Source of the DNA: Gemmatimonadota bacterium
GTDB taxonomy: Bacteria > Latescibacterota > UBA2968 > UBA8231
Direction of reading: 5' to 3'
Assembly (NCBI GenBank): GCA_028875345.1
Contig: JAPPEG010000014.1
Location: 1-43,352, forward strand
Length of the DNA stretch: 43,352 nucleotides
Shown here: positions 22,570-29,789 of the stretch, piece after piece
Position numbering within the stretch: position 1 is the first letter of the stretch
Layout: every line of letters starts with the position of its first letter
Translations under genes and position numbers: made by a program
The notes under the pieces: generated by a model
Database searches by the model: none
The model's input: only the letters and a program-made list of their open reading frames with translations
Told to the model about the DNA's origin: nothing

Positions 22570-23179
22570 GGTTACCTCTTTCCTGCGCGGCGCGGACCAA
22601 CTCAGCCCACAGTGTTTCCGCTTGCACGGCGAGCGCGTCTAAGCCCTTGTTATTGTCGATGACAAAGTCGGCGCGGGCCTTTTTTTTTTCCGGATCCATC
22701 TGGCGCGCCATCCGCTGCCTAATCTCGCACACCGGCAAGCCGCTGCGCTGTTGCACCCGCGATACGCATCGTCCCTCCTCAGCATCGACTACCACGATCC
22801 GGTCAAAGTTCCCCTCGTTCCCCCACTCGTATATCAGCGGCGCGTCAAACACCACGACCCCGCCGCTGGCTTCTTCCACAGCCTGCGCCAGTCGGCGCTC
22901 TATGGCCGCTGATATAGGTGGCCGCATGATCGCTTCTAACCGCTGGCTCGCCTCGGTTGATCGCAGGGCACGACGCCCCAACTCCCGGCGGTTCAAGCGC
23001 CCGTCTGGACCGAGCAAATCGCGGCCGAATGCCGTTTGTAGGTTCTCGATCACCGCTGGAATTGTAGCTACTTCGCGGGCTACTTCATCGGCATCGACCC
23101 GCAGCGCGCCAAATTCGGTGAGCATCTGCGCCAGTGCGGACTTGCCCACCCCCATGCCGCCGGTAATGCCTACGAGCAC
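22559..23179 (-). CDS. coaE: Dephospho-CoA kinase
   Basis: CoaE phosphorylates dephospho-CoA in the last step of CoA synthesis. The protein has the P-loop GITGGMGVGKS, DADEVAREV, VVVFDAPLIYEWG and a LID region with RQRMARQMDPEKKKARADFVIDN. I chose a GTG start at 23179 (206 aa), preceded by AGGAA at about 4 nt, which puts the P-loop at the usual distance from the N-terminus; a TTG at 23209 would add ten residues and has no ribosome-binding site. It is the first gene of coaE-gcvT-gcvP-gmd. Confidence 0.93.
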   Translation of the reverse strand: MLVGITGGMGVGKSALAQMLTEFGALRVDADEVAREVATIPAVIENLQTAFGRDLLGPDGRLNRRELGRRALRSTEASQRLEAIMRPPISAAIERRLAQAVEEASGGVVVFDAPLIYEWGNEGNFDRIVVVDAEEGRCVSRVQQRSGLPVCEIRQRMARQMDPEKKKARADFVIDNNKGLDALAVQAETLWAELVRAAQERGNHDQ

Positions 23180-23295
23180 GCGTTCCTGTGGCCAGCTAGG
23201 CCCAAACAATAGAATTCAAAAAACCGTAACACTATGCCCTGCAATTTATTAAGTGCTTTACTTTCGACAAACAACGACACGCTGTGAGCAGGTAA

Positions 23296-23324
23296 AATTT
23301 ACCGAGCTAACCCAATATGGTCAA
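23296..23324 (-). promoter_or_regulatory. Putative sigma-70 promoter of coaE-gcvT-gcvP-gmd
   Basis: Minus strand: -35 TTGACC (23319-23324), 17-nt spacer, -10 TAAATT (23296-23301). The -10 lies inside the near-palindrome GGTAAAATTTACC (23291-23303). It is divergent to and close upstream of the clpP promoter. Confidence 0.5.
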
Positions 23325-23360
23325 CCAACTTGAGCGATGGCCCATTGACACTATATTGGG
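23311..23360. repeat. 8-bp inverted repeat CCCAATAT/ATATTGGG in divergent promoters
   Basis: CCCAATAT (23311-23318) and ATATTGGG (23353-23360) are perfectly complementary and 34 nt apart. Each arm sits in the -35/-10 spacer of one of the two divergent promoters, directly or 2 nt after the -35 TTGAC. It could be a paired operator. Confidence 0.65.
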
Positions 23361-23373
23361 CATCGCCTATAGT
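23345..23373 (+). promoter_or_regulatory. Strong sigma-70 promoter of clpP
   Basis: Plus strand: perfect -35 TTGACA (23345-23350), 17-nt spacer, -10 TATAGT (23368-23373). Expected start of transcription is near 23380, giving a leader of about 38 nt before the clpP ATG. Confidence 0.75.
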
Positions 23374-23417
23374 CCATTAATCAGCAAATAGACTCTCTTC
23401 TAACGACAGAATAGCAC

Positions 23418-24023
23418 ATGGCCATCGTACCCGTAGTAATCGAACAGACCGGCCGCGGCGAGCGCGCCTACGACATTTTCTCTCGCCTCCTCAAGGAGCG
23501 AATAATCTTTATCAGCACTCCGATCGACGATCACGAAGCCAACCTCGTCATCGCCCAGCTACTCTTTCTGACCTCAGAAGATCCCAAGAAAGACATCTCG
23601 CTCTACATCAACAGCCCCGGCGGCAGCCTCACGGCCGGCTTGGCCATCTACGATACCATGAAGTACGTCCCCTGCGATGTAGCGACGCTCTGCATCGGCC
23701 AAGCGTACAGCATGAGCGCGATTCTCCTCGCCGGCGGGACCAAGGGCAAGCGCCACGCCCTTGCCCATTCTCGGCTCATGCTGCACCAGCCTTGGGGTGG
23801 CGTCCGCGGCCAAGCGGCTGATATCGAAATCCACGCCCGCGAAATCGTCGAGTGGCGCGACCGGCTCAACCAGATCTTAGTCCAAGATACCGGTCAGCCT
23901 CTCGAGCGCATCGAGCTGGTCACCGAACGCGATTACTTTCTGTCGCCCGAAGAGGCGATCGACTTCGGATTAATCGATGGTCTGCTGGCGTCCGAAAAAG
24001 AGCTAGCAGCTCTCGTCGACTAA
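23418..24023 (+). CDS. clpP: ATP-dependent Clp protease proteolytic subunit
   Basis: ClpP forms the 14-mer serine protease chamber served by ClpX/ClpA/ClpC. The 201-aa protein has the N-terminal [36 protein letters not shown], the catalytic Ser in [14 protein letters not shown], His in [11 protein letters not shown] and Asp in [12 protein letters not shown], so the triad is complete. The residues flanking the Ser (A-Y-S-M-S) differ from the usual A-A-S-M-G, which may indicate a divergent or secondary ClpP. It is monocistronic and does not precede clpX; its stop overlaps that of convergent epmA by 4 nt. Confidence 0.95.
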   Translation: MAIVPVVIEQTGRGERAYDIFSRLLKERIIFISTPIDDHEANLVIAQLLFLTSEDPKKDISLYINSPGGSLTAGLAIYDTMKYVPCDVATLCIGQAYSMSAILLAGGTKGKRHALAHSRLMLHQPWGGVRGQAADIEIHAREIVEWRDRLNQILVQDTGQPLERIELVTERDYFLSPEEAIDFGLIDGLLASEKELAALVD

Positions 24024-25303
24024 TGCCCCAGCGGAAAGGCGATCACCTCGTCTAAGCAAGACGCGCCGGCAACGATCATAACCAACCGGTCCAATCCCAA
24101 GGCCACGCCACCAGCCGGTGGAATGCCCCGCTCCATAGCTGCGAGAAATGCCTCGTCGGCTGGTGCGCCCCCCAGTCGCGCCCCCCGCGCAAAGCGCTCG
24201 CGCTGTTGGGCTGGGTCGTTTAACTCTGTATAGCCGTTTGACAACTCCACTCCCCCCAAATACGCCTCCGTCCTCTCTGCTATGGCTGAATCACCTTCTT
24301 TTAGTTTGGCCAATGCGGCCAATTGCCGGGGATAATCGAAAAGGTGGATAGCTCCTAATTTGGCCAGTTCTGGCTCGACTCTCTCCAGCAGAATTTTGTG
24401 ATATAAGTCCTCCCAACTATCCTCTCGTCTAGCGCTACCATAGCCCAAGGCACGCGCGCGGCGAAAAAGCGATTCCGCATCTGTACTGGCATCCAAATCG
24501 ACTGCGGCCCAGCGTGCAAAAGCATCGCGGACGCTGAGCCGCTCCCACGGCGGCTGCAAGTCGATCTCGCGCCCTGCTCGGACCACGCTCGACCGCCCCA
24601 AGACGCTTTTCGCCACATGCGACACCAAATCCTCGACATCGGCCATGATTTCCTCGTAACTAGCGTACGCCCGATACCATTCGATTAGGGTAAACTCGGG
24701 GTTGTGTTGCGGCCCCATCTCCCCATTGCGGTACGAGCGGCTGATCTGGTAAATCCGCTCAAAACCTGCCCCTAGCAATCGCTTCATGTACAGTTCGGGC
24801 GAAGGGGCGAGGTAAAGCTGCTTTTGCACCTTGTCGCCTTGGTACTCAGTGGCGAATAGTTGGATGTGTTCCTCTTGCGCCGAGGCGAGGATCAACGTGG
24901 GCGTCTCCACCGCGAGAAAGTCGGCGTCCTTGAAAAAATCGCGGACGGCGTCTAATACCGCAGCCCGCACCCACATATTCGCCCACAGTCCGTTGGCGTG
25001 GAACCGCGACCAATCTCCTTGATGCCATACTGCACTGCTGGGGGCTAATAATCGAACTTGAGTAGCGTCTATAATACTTTCTACCACAATACCATACAGC
25101 TCAACTATATCACCGGCTTTTATCCCTACTACCCGCTCTTTCACAACAAAATCAACCTCTCCACTCTCATCTGCGATCCTCCCGCGACCTGCGGTGAAGT
25201 GGAGAAGCCGACCTCGCACGGCCACTTCCCCAGTCGTGGTGGATGCTGTGGCCGCAGGCTGGTGTCGCCACAGCACCCGCGATGGATAATATCTAGCGTG
25301 CAT
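24020..25303 (-). CDS. epmA: EpmA-type lysyl-tRNA synthetase paralogue with N-terminal OB-like domain
   Basis: EpmA ligates (R)-beta-lysine to a lysine of elongation factor P. The catalytic part (about 100-427) is class II aaRS: motif 1 around FLAVETPTL, motif 2 in [20 protein letters not shown] followed by IEWYRAY, and motif 3 in [38 protein letters not shown] is typical of EpmA rather than LysRS. Unlike E. coli EpmA (about 325 aa, no anticodon domain), this 427-aa protein has an N-terminal segment (about 26-88, [27 protein letters not shown]) that looks like an OB fold. It may be EpmA with a retained or reacquired OB domain, or a short LysRS. No efp or epmB is nearby. Confidence 0.82.
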   Translation of the reverse strand: MHARYYPSRVLWRHQPAATASTTTGEVAVRGRLLHFTAGRGRIADESGEVDFVVKERVVGIKAGDIVELYGIVVESIIDATQVRLLAPSSAVWHQGDWSRFHANGLWANMWVRAAVLDAVRDFFKDADFLAVETPTLILASAQEEHIQLFATEYQGDKVQKQLYLAPSPELYMKRLLGAGFERIYQISRSYRNGEMGPQHNPEFTLIEWYRAYASYEEIMADVEDLVSHVAKSVLGRSSVVRAGREIDLQPPWERLSVRDAFARWAAVDLDASTDAESLFRRARALGYGSARREDSWEDLYHKILLERVEPELAKLGAIHLFDYPRQLAALAKLKEGDSAIAERTEAYLGGVELSNGYTELNDPAQQRERFARGARLGGAPADEAFLAAMERGIPPAGGVALGLDRLVMIVAGASCLDEVIAFPLGH

Positions 25304-25317
25304 GGCACTTTTCTCAC

Positions 25318-25359
25318 AAAAAACCCTTCTCCTCCAGCGAACGCGCTAGTAGAGAAGGG
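25318..25359 (-). terminator. Rho-independent terminator downstream of clpX
   Basis: Minus strand: an 8-bp stem CCCTTCTC (25352-25359) with GAGAAGGG (25324-25331), closing a 20-nt loop, then six T residues (25318-25323). It lies 31 nt past the clpX stop and only 15 nt before the epmA start, so epmA depends on readthrough or on a promoter overlapping the hairpin (possible TTGAGC-18-TACTAG). Confidence 0.8.
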
Positions 25360-25390
25360 ATCTAGTTAAGCTCAACGCCCGGTTTGGGAA

Positions 25391-26617
25391 TCAAGCCCGC
25401 TTCTTGTTGTACACGAAGGTGGGCGGGGCCTTTTTTTCGATAAATTCCTTGGTAATGACGCATTCGGCGATGTCGTCTCGGGTCGGGAGCTCAAACATGA
25501 TTTCAAACATGACGGTTTCTAAAACTGCCCGCAGACCACGCGCACCCATTTCCTTTTCTTGGGTTAGTTCGACGACTTTGTACAGCGCCTCCTCCTCAAA
25601 TCGCAGTGCAATACCGTCCATCTCAAACAGTTTCTGGTACTGTTTGACGAGTGCGTTCCGCGGTTTGAGCAGGATGTCCGTTAGCACCTGATCGCTCAGA
25701 GGGTGCAAGACGCCCACCACTGGCAAGCGGCCAATCAGTTCGGGAATCAGGCCGTACTGGATCAATTCCTCGGGTTCGACCCGCGCCAACAGGTTGGCCC
25801 CGCTCACTTCCTCGTGGTCGTCGAGGGAGCTGCCAAAGCCCATGGACTTGGTTCCGATTCGCTGGCTGATAATTCTATCTAGCCCATCGAAAGCCCCTCC
25901 ACAAATAAAGAGAATATTTTTGGTGTTTATTTGTACCAAAGGCTGTTCGGGATGCTTGCGCCCTCCCTTCGGCGGCACCCCCGAGACGGTTCCCTCTAAG
26001 ATCTTAAGGAGCTCCTGTTGGACGCCTTCGCCTGAAACGTCGCGGGTTATGGAGGGATTGCCGGATTTGCGGGCGACTTTGTCTAGCTCGTCAATAAACA
26101 AAATCCCGCGCTCGGCTTGTTTGACATCGTAATCCGCAGCTTGGAGGAGCCGCACGAGGATATTTTCCACGTCCTCGCCTACGTACCCGGCCTCGGTAAG
26201 GACCGTAGCATCAACGATTGCAAAGGGGACTTGCAATATGCGCGCCAACGTCTCCGCCAAAAGCGTCTTGCCCACTCCGGTGGGGCCGATAAGCAGGATA
26301 TTGCTCTTGCTGAGCTGGACATCCCCAGCACCGGAATGCACCCGCTTGTAGTGGTTGTACACAGCGACCGAAAGCGCCTTTTTAGCGCGTTCTTGGCCGA
26401 TAATATGAGCGTCGAGATGGGCCTTGATTTCGGCTGGTTTGGGCAAAGGACGGCCATTGAGACTAGGCTCGTGCTTATCGTCCTCTGACAGCCTCTCATT
26501 GCACAAGCCGATGCATTCACTGCATATATACACTGAGGGGCCCTGAATGATCTTCTCGACTTGGTCGCCCCCCTTGCCGCAAAACGAACAGGCTATATCG
26601 GACGTTTTTTTCTCCAT
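25391..26617 (-). CDS. clpX: ATP-dependent Clp protease ATP-binding subunit ClpX
   Basis: ClpX is the AAA+ unfoldase that feeds ClpP, including ssrA-tagged proteins. The 408-aa protein has the N-terminal C4 zinc site (C10, C13, C32, C35), Walker A GPTGVGKT (111-118), Walker B in [10 protein letters not shown], the pore loop ([11 protein letters not shown]), an MGFG version of the IGF ClpP-contact loop, and sensor/C-terminal motifs ([15 protein letters not shown]). AGGAG lies 4 nt before the ATG. It follows a cold-shock-domain gene by 6 nt and is terminated by the hairpin at 25318-25359. It is separated from clpP. Confidence 0.98.
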   Translation of the reverse strand: MEKKTSDIACSFCGKGGDQVEKIIQGPSVYICSECIGLCNERLSEDDKHEPSLNGRPLPKPAEIKAHLDAHIIGQERAKKALSVAVYNHYKRVHSGAGDVQLSKSNILLIGPTGVGKTLLAETLARILQVPFAIVDATVLTEAGYVGEDVENILVRLLQAADYDVKQAERGILFIDELDKVARKSGNPSITRDVSGEGVQQELLKILEGTVSGVPPKGGRKHPEQPLVQINTKNILFICGGAFDGLDRIISQRIGTKSMGFGSSLDDHEEVSGANLLARVEPEELIQYGLIPELIGRLPVVGVLHPLSDQVLTDILLKPRNALVKQYQKLFEMDGIALRFEEEALYKVVELTQEKEMGARGLRAVLETVMFEIMFELPTRDDIAECVITKEFIEKKAPPTFVYNKKRA

Positions 26618-26623
26618 CTTCTC

Positions 26624-27253
26624 CTACAGCTCGCCCTCGTCGTCTTGGGAGTCCGGGACACTGTCTTCACTCTCAGAGGGAGAGGGGTCGCCATCGGCGT
26701 TTTCGACCTCCTCGGTTTCGTCGGGGCTCTCTGTCTCCTCGACCGAGTCCGTCTCCTCTTCGGCTTTGTCTTGGCCAGCCTTCATCACGTTGATGGCTTG
26801 GAATCCCTTGGCGGTGCGAGTCACCATGAACTCAACTTCATCATCTTGGGTCAAAGTCCGGTCCCAAGATGAAATATCGCGCCAGTGGACGAAAACATCG
26901 ACATGGCTGTCTGTAGAGATAAAACCATATCCCTTATCGTTGTTAAACCACTTGACTATGCCACGAGTCCAGGTGTTTTCCGCCAAGGCGCGGCGTTCGT
27001 GCGGCGGGGGGCTGCTCTCTGTACTGCCGGGAAGCGGACGAGACGGTTGTTTCTTTCCCTCGCTCTCTAGAACGCGGGCGAGCAGGTCTTGCTTGAGCCC
27101 TTGGCCACCCTCGGCATCTTGGGTTATCCATTCGACAGCCGTCATTACACCGATGACGTAAGGACTATCGTTGCCGTAGAGCTTGCGGGCGTCCCCTATG
27201 CGTTGAGCCAATTCGCTCACCGCCGTGCTTTCTAAGTGTATTGAACTACCCAA
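26624..27253 (-). CDS. Three-part cold-shock-domain protein
   Basis: A 209-aa protein with a central cold-shock domain (about 96-159): TRGIVKWFNNDKGYGFIST with RNP1 KGYGFI (107-112) and RNP2 VDVFVHW (118-124), a nucleic-acid-binding OB fold. Residues 1-65 form a predicted helical domain (SELAQRIGDARKLYGND, MTAVEWITQDA) that I do not recognise, joined by a Pro/Ser linker. Residues 161-209 are a very acidic Glu/Asp/Ser tail. The start is TTG at 27253, with AGGAGG about 10 nt upstream; the start is uncertain. It is co-transcribed with clpX, 6 nt downstream. Confidence 0.8.
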   Translation of the reverse strand: MGSSIHLESTAVSELAQRIGDARKLYGNDSPYVIGVMTAVEWITQDAEGGQGLKQDLLARVLESEGKKQPSRPLPGSTESSPPPHERRALAENTWTRGIVKWFNNDKGYGFISTDSHVDVFVHWRDISSWDRTLTQDDEVEFMVTRTAKGFQAINVMKAGQDKAEEETDSVEETESPDETEEVENADGDPSPSESEDSVPDSQDDEGEL

Positions 27254-27320
27254 TTAATCTATTCCTCCTACCCCTTAAAGGGCCTTAAGTACCTCGTACC
27301 ACAGTTCAAGATGTAAGGTG

Positions 27321-27349
27321 TAGTTAAGCAATATAGATAGGTTTGTCAA
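27321..27349 (-). promoter_or_regulatory. Possible promoter of csd-clpX operon
   Basis: Minus strand: perfect -35 TTGACA (27344-27349), 17-nt spacer, but a poor -10 TAACTA (27321-27326). The -35 is part of a hairpin with 8-bp arms (27336-27343 / 27348-27355) at the end of the permease gene. Confidence 0.35.
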
Positions 27350-27355
27350 CCTATC
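27336..27355 (-). repeat. Perfect 8-bp hairpin at the end of the AI-2E family gene
   Basis: GATAGGTT / AACCTATC with a 4-nt loop spans the permease stop codon (27351-27353). There is no T tract, so it is a weak terminator, an mRNA 3'-end stabiliser or an operator for the promoter whose -35 it contains. Confidence 0.6.
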
Positions 27356-28733
27356 TCAATCGGTATTGTTTCACCCCTTCGTAGATGGTTTGGCCGCTTA
27401 CTTTCGCGATGCCCGTAAGCGGCACGGCGATCAGCATCCCGACGATGCCCATCAACTGGCTTCCCACCATGACGACAAAAAGGACGATCAAAGGGTGCAA
27501 CTCGACGCTTTTGGCTACCATCGTGGGTTGAATGAGTACATTGTCGATCAGTTGAATGACCAAGAACATGACGATCACTTTGGCCACCATTGCCAAGCCA
27601 CCGCCGGTAGCCAAGGCCACAATCGAAGAACAGACGATTCCGATCAATGGCCCGAGAAACGGGATTACGTTGGCCAATCCGGCGAGCAGCCCCAAAGGCA
27701 GGGCATAATAGACGCCAAGAATGGACAAACCGCTAATCGCGAGCACCGATACGACGAGGACGGCCAAAAGCTGGCCACGAATGTAATTCCCGATCTGTCT
27801 ATTGGCTTGGTACATTAGGTTTAGGCACAATTCAAAATAGGCGTTGGGAACCAGTGTCATCAGGCATCGCGTCAAGCGCCGTCCTTCTTTGAGAAAGAAA
27901 AAGGCCACAAACGGCACGATCACCACAAAAGTAAGGCCCGAGATAACGCCCTCGATAAACAGCGTAGTGCCTCCCAACATGGTCCTCATCAGCCGCTCGC
28001 CATGCTCCCTAATCAACTCGGCGAGGCGAAAATCGCTCCCCAAATAGGGCTGTAACATGGGCTCAATTTTTGCAGCTCTGGTGCTGGTTTCCGCCAAGAT
28101 CCTATCGCCTATTTCCACCAAGACGTTGGGGTCGGCCTTGCCAAAGCCAATATCGGCCCGCGAAAACACAACAGAACCCGACCTACCGGCTTGGCCTCCT
28201 ACGACCACACCGCCATTGCCATGGACGCTAATGCGCTGACTGTGCTCATCTTGGCCCTGCGAGTACGCAATCAAGAGCGCGTTTGCAGCCGGTGCTTGGT
28301 CATTGGGCACAAAGCGCAGGAGAACGGCTAACTCCTCCATGGGGGCGATCTCGAGCGGCCAGCGGTGTTCCTCCCTTAAGACAAACGGCTGGTTCCGCGA
28401 ATCGTCTTCCCAAACCATCCCGTGGATGATTAGAGGTTGGTCGCCGGTGTTAGCGATGGTAAAAACCCTATCTACCGTTTCTCCAGCCAGCTTGTCTCCA
28501 ACCTTGAATGCGCCTAGCCCCAACCCCGCAAAAACGAGCGAAAAGACGAGCAGAGTACTCCAAGCCCGCCCCAATCCCCTTCTTTCCATCCAATCGATGA
28601 TTGGGTAGAGGACATAGGCCAAGATAAAAGCCAAAACAAAAGGCGTGAGGATGCCGCGAATCTCATATACAAACCATCCGCCGACCACTATGGCCACCAA
28701 GGCGAGTACTACTTTAACTTGCCAATTCATCAT
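27351..28733 (-). CDS. AI-2E family (UPF0118/PerM) permease with inserted Ig-like domain
   Basis: The family holds multi-pass inner-membrane exporters or antiporters of varied substrates. The 460-aa protein has three N-terminal membrane segments (about 8-24, 28-46, 59-77) and, after a long soluble loop, the typical C-terminal membrane core (LPLGLLAGLANVIPFLGPLIG, VIQLIDNVLIQPTMVAK, HPLIVLFVVMVGSQLMGI). Usual members have about 350 aa. The extra residues, about 85-175, start FTIANTGDQPLIIHGMVW and continue IAPMEELAVLLRFVPND and ALLIAYSQGQ, a beta-sandwich pattern like ASH/DUF1573 domains. The start overlaps the cNMP-domain gene (ATGA). Confidence 0.88.
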   Translation of the reverse strand: MMNWQVKVVLALVAIVVGGWFVYEIRGILTPFVLAFILAYVLYPIIDWMERRGLGRAWSTLLVFSLVFAGLGLGAFKVGDKLAGETVDRVFTIANTGDQPLIIHGMVWEDDSRNQPFVLREEHRWPLEIAPMEELAVLLRFVPNDQAPAANALLIAYSQGQDEHSQRISVHGNGGVVVGGQAGRSGSVVFSRADIGFGKADPNVLVEIGDRILAETSTRAAKIEPMLQPYLGSDFRLAELIREHGERLMRTMLGGTTLFIEGVISGLTFVVIVPFVAFFFLKEGRRLTRCLMTLVPNAYFELCLNLMYQANRQIGNYIRGQLLAVLVVSVLAISGLSILGVYYALPLGLLAGLANVIPFLGPLIGIVCSSIVALATGGGLAMVAKVIVMFLVIQLIDNVLIQPTMVAKSVELHPLIVLFVVMVGSQLMGIVGMLIAVPLTGIAKVSGQTIYEGVKQYRLR

Positions 28734-29308
28734 TGAATACTGCCCGCGCGCCGTGCCCCTTTTAACAGGCGCTCAGAGTCGCGCAACTGCGTCGAGAGTT
28801 TCTCTATGACTTCGAGTAGGTCGGTCGAAATGGCTTGCGCCAAGCCTTCGACGATCTTCAAGGCGAGCGGCAGGTTGGTATCTATGAGTTCGAGTAAGTC
28901 GGGACGGCAAAAAACGAGGAGACTACAAGGTTGGAGGGCGTAAGCTGAAGCGGGGCGCGGCGATTGATCGACAAGGGCCTGGGCACCAAAAAAATTACCT
29001 CGGGTTAAGGTGGCTAGCTGCTTTTCAAACCCATCGTCGCCCATCTGGACGATCCGTATTTGGCCGGCGGCGACGATGTACATCCCCATCCCGGGATCTC
29101 CTTGGTTGATAATCGCCTCCCCAGCGCGCCAATCCCGCGGCCCGTAGAGCATCTCTTCTATCTTGTGTAGCTCGCGCCCGCTTAGTTCCTGAAAAATGGG
29201 CACTTTCTGCAAAAGCTTGCGGGAGGCAGTCTCTTCCTTCTTGCGGCCGCTCCTTACGCGCTCTTGCAGACGACGAAAGACATGCCTCCAGAGAGGATCA
29301 GACGGCAT
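28730..29308 (-). CDS. Stand-alone cyclic-nucleotide-binding-domain protein
   Basis: The 192-aa protein is a Crp-type cNMP-binding jelly roll (about 35-150: VPIFQELSGRELHKIEEML, AIINQGDPGMGMYIVAAGQI) with no C-terminal helix-turn-helix; it ends in a helix (LLEVIEKLSTQLRDSERLL). In the phosphate-binding cassette the Glu that contacts the ribose is replaced (FFGAQALVDQSPRPAS, A109 for Glu), while Arg118 remains, so ligand binding may be lost or altered. GGAG lies about 9 nt before the ATG. It overlaps the permease start by 4 nt, so the two products are probably made together and may interact. Confidence 0.85.
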   Translation of the reverse strand: MPSDPLWRHVFRRLQERVRSGRKKEETASRKLLQKVPIFQELSGRELHKIEEMLYGPRDWRAGEAIINQGDPGMGMYIVAAGQIRIVQMGDDGFEKQLATLTRGNFFGAQALVDQSPRPASAYALQPCSLLVFCRPDLLELIDTNLPLALKIVEGLAQAISTDLLEVIEKLSTQLRDSERLLKGARRAGSIQ

Positions 29309-29363
29309 GTGCTTAGCACTCCCGCTTAGACAGACAACGCCCCACGCCCGCTCGTCCGCACAA

Positions 29364-29690
29364 TTAGGCCAAGGCGGCCTCTAGCTTTTCGGTGATTTGC
29401 CCTTTGGGGACGGCACCAATAATCTGGTCGGCGACTTTACCCTCCTTGAAAATGAGCAAGGTAGGGATGCTGCGAATGCCGAATTCGGCCGCTGTTTTCT
29501 GGGCCGCGTCTACGTCCAATTTGCCCACTTTGGCCCGGCCTTCGTATTCGCTGCTCAATTCTTGAACAATCGGCGCGATCATTCGGCACGGACCGCACCA
29601 CGTCGCCCAAAAATCCACGAGCACGGGTCGGCTGGCGTTGATGACTTCGGCGCTGAAATTGTCATCGGTTAAGACGATAGGTTCGCTCAC
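29364..29690 (-). CDS. trxA: Thioredoxin
   Basis: Cytosolic disulfide reductase of 108 aa with the active site WATWCGPCRMIAP, the cis-Pro region IRSIPTLLIFKEGK and the usual C-terminal helix. The start is GTG (29688-29690), with AAGGA 10 nt upstream. It has a consensus promoter with a dyad at the expected transcription start. The cNMP-domain gene follows 55 nt downstream on the same strand without an obvious terminator, so trxA may lead a three-gene unit. Confidence 0.97.
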   Translation of the reverse strand: MSEPIVLTDDNFSAEVINASRPVLVDFWATWCGPCRMIAPIVQELSSEYEGRAKVGKLDVDAAQKTAAEFGIRSIPTLLIFKEGKVADQIIGAVPKGQITEKLEAALA

Positions 29691-29737
29691 GATAGATAAT
29701 CCTTTGCTTGTTAGTTTATACTTTTCAATATGTTACA

Positions 29738-29755
29738 AACACAACACCTTGTGTT
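29738..29755 (-). repeat. Inverted repeat at the trxA transcription start
   Basis: AACACAA / TTGTGTT, perfect 7-bp arms around a 4-nt centre, placed at about +1 to +15 relative to the -10 box at 29759-29764. It is suited to be an operator or a 5' mRNA stem. Confidence 0.65.
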
Positions 29756-29758
29756 CCA

Positions 29759-29787
29759 ATTATAGTTGTGGCACTACCCATTGTCAA
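29759..29787 (-). promoter_or_regulatory. Full-consensus sigma-70 promoter of trxA
   Basis: Minus strand: TTGACA (29782-29787), exactly 17 nt, TATAAT (29759-29764): a perfect match to the bacterial housekeeping consensus. It begins just after the holA stop codon. Expected leader is about 60 nt. Confidence 0.85.
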
Positions 29788-29789
29788 GC

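Noticed and set aside
22500-23252. Plus-strand frame of 250 codons opposite coaE and gcvT
   Set aside because: Spans two conserved genes in antisense; composition biased to Ser/Arg/Thr, no domain.
24020-25303. Ordinary lysyl-tRNA synthetase
   Set aside because: At 427 aa it is too short, and the C-terminal [12 protein letters not shown] and motif 2 context match EpmA better; kept only as an alternative.
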